From the NCBI GenBank assembly GCA_016256075.1, contig SDVU01000217.1, positions 1-17,167 of the forward strand: a stretch of 17,167 nucleotides of DNA, written 5' to 3'. This stretch comes from Dictyocoela muelleri (lineage: Eukaryota > Microsporidia). Each line of letters starts with the position of its first letter. The first letter of the stretch is position 1. Below, piece after piece: positions 16,805 to 17,167 of the stretch. The position numbers and the translations under genes were made by a program. The notes under the pieces were generated by a model that saw only the letters and a list, made by a program, of their open reading frames with translations, ran no database searches and was not told the DNA's origin.

Positions 16805-16973
16805 TTTCTATAGTCCCATGTTTGTATTTTTATAGTCCCTTGTTTGCATTTCTATAATCCCATGTTTGCATTTCTATAGTCCCATGTTTGCATTTTTATA
16901 GCCCCTTGTTTGCATTTCTATAATCCCATGTTTGCATTTTTATAGTCCCATGTTTGCATTTTTATAGTCCCAT
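16805..16973. repeat. 22-bp minisatellite, about 7.7 copies
   Basis: Tandem units of exactly 22 bp share the core TATAGTCCCATGTTTGCA. Variants TTTCTATAATCCC, TTTCTATAGTCCC and TTTTTATAG(T/C)CCC alternate so that units 3 and 6 are identical and 2 and 5 nearly so, hinting at a three-unit higher-order repeat. It lies directly beside the broken end of the retrotransposon. Confidence 0.95.
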
Positions 16974-17018
16974 CAAAATATAACAATGAAAAAAATAAAT
17001 AATCAATAAGCGATTTAA

Positions 17019-17167
17019 TTAAATAAACTCACACCCTTGCCTTGCCTTCTCTAACCACTTTAACATATTTTCATAAAATCCACGACACTGAACATTGAAA
17101 TCAGCCTCAAAAATTTGTCTTATACACAACTCGACAGAATTAGCAGTTGCGTTTATTGAACAATATC
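17019..17167 (-). CDS. C-terminal end of an unrecognised protein (partial)
   Basis: A minus-strand frame is open from the window edge to a TAA at 17019-17021, giving 48 residues (ending ENMLKWLEKARQGCEFI). The composition is balanced, with four Cys and two Trp/Phe-rich turns, unlike random AT-rich frames, so it is probably coding or was until recently. The family is not recognised and the start lies outside the window. It could be a host gene or part of a transposable element. Confidence 0.4.
   Translation of the reverse strand, partial: YCSINATANSVELCIRQIFEADFNVQCRGFYENMLKWLEKARQGCEFI

Overview
The window is AT-rich eukaryotic DNA. I infer a microsporidian with a large, transposon-laden genome, at moderate confidence. 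The only long, intact, host-like gene (2606-3586, + strand) is intronless, and a CCCC tract lies directly before its ATG, like the CCC-type start motif described in microsporidia. The repeat load (Merlin/IS1595, MULE, Tc1/mariner and Ty3/gypsy elements) is also typical of the large-genome members of that group. No ribosomal RNA, conserved housekeeping gene or CRISPR is visible, so the assignment rests on style.

Layout. 1-700: decayed Merlin/IS1595-type transposase (- strand). 874-1157: long foldback. 1190-1440: lone FLYWCH zinc-finger relic of a MULE. 1501-1538: GC-rich hairpin. 1773-1845: tRNA-like sequence with pol III boxes, then a roughly 290-bp dispersed repeat (1940-2232). 2606-3586: the host-like gene. 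3716-3767: second, truncated tRNA-like copy. 3768-6346: Merlin element 1, split by a nested MULE (about 4405-5990). 6347-7768: Merlin element 2, directly abutting element 1. 7769-9110: satellites with an orientation switch. 9375-9665: second copy of the dispersed repeat. 9859-11362: Tc1/mariner element with TA duplications and 22-bp arrays at both ends. 11365-12378: no recognisable gene. 12379-14975: a large palindrome made of two inverted copies of a roughly 260-bp MITE around a satellite foldback, with Merlin element 3 inserted and flanked by an 8-bp duplication. 15073-16797: broken Ty3/gypsy fragment (- strand). 16805-16973: 22-bp minisatellite. 17019-17165: end of an unrecognised reading frame.

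The genes do not form a pathway. The window is a layered transposon graveyard in which insertion order can be read: the MULE went into Merlin 1, and Merlin 3 went into the MITE arm of the palindrome. Recurring themes are palindromes at several scales, subterminal tandem arrays inside transposon ends, and a possible mutational signature (Trp codons turned to TAG) in Merlin 3. I found no convincing new defence or metabolic system. The most interesting items are the composite palindrome, the array-ended mariner and the tRNA-like repeat.
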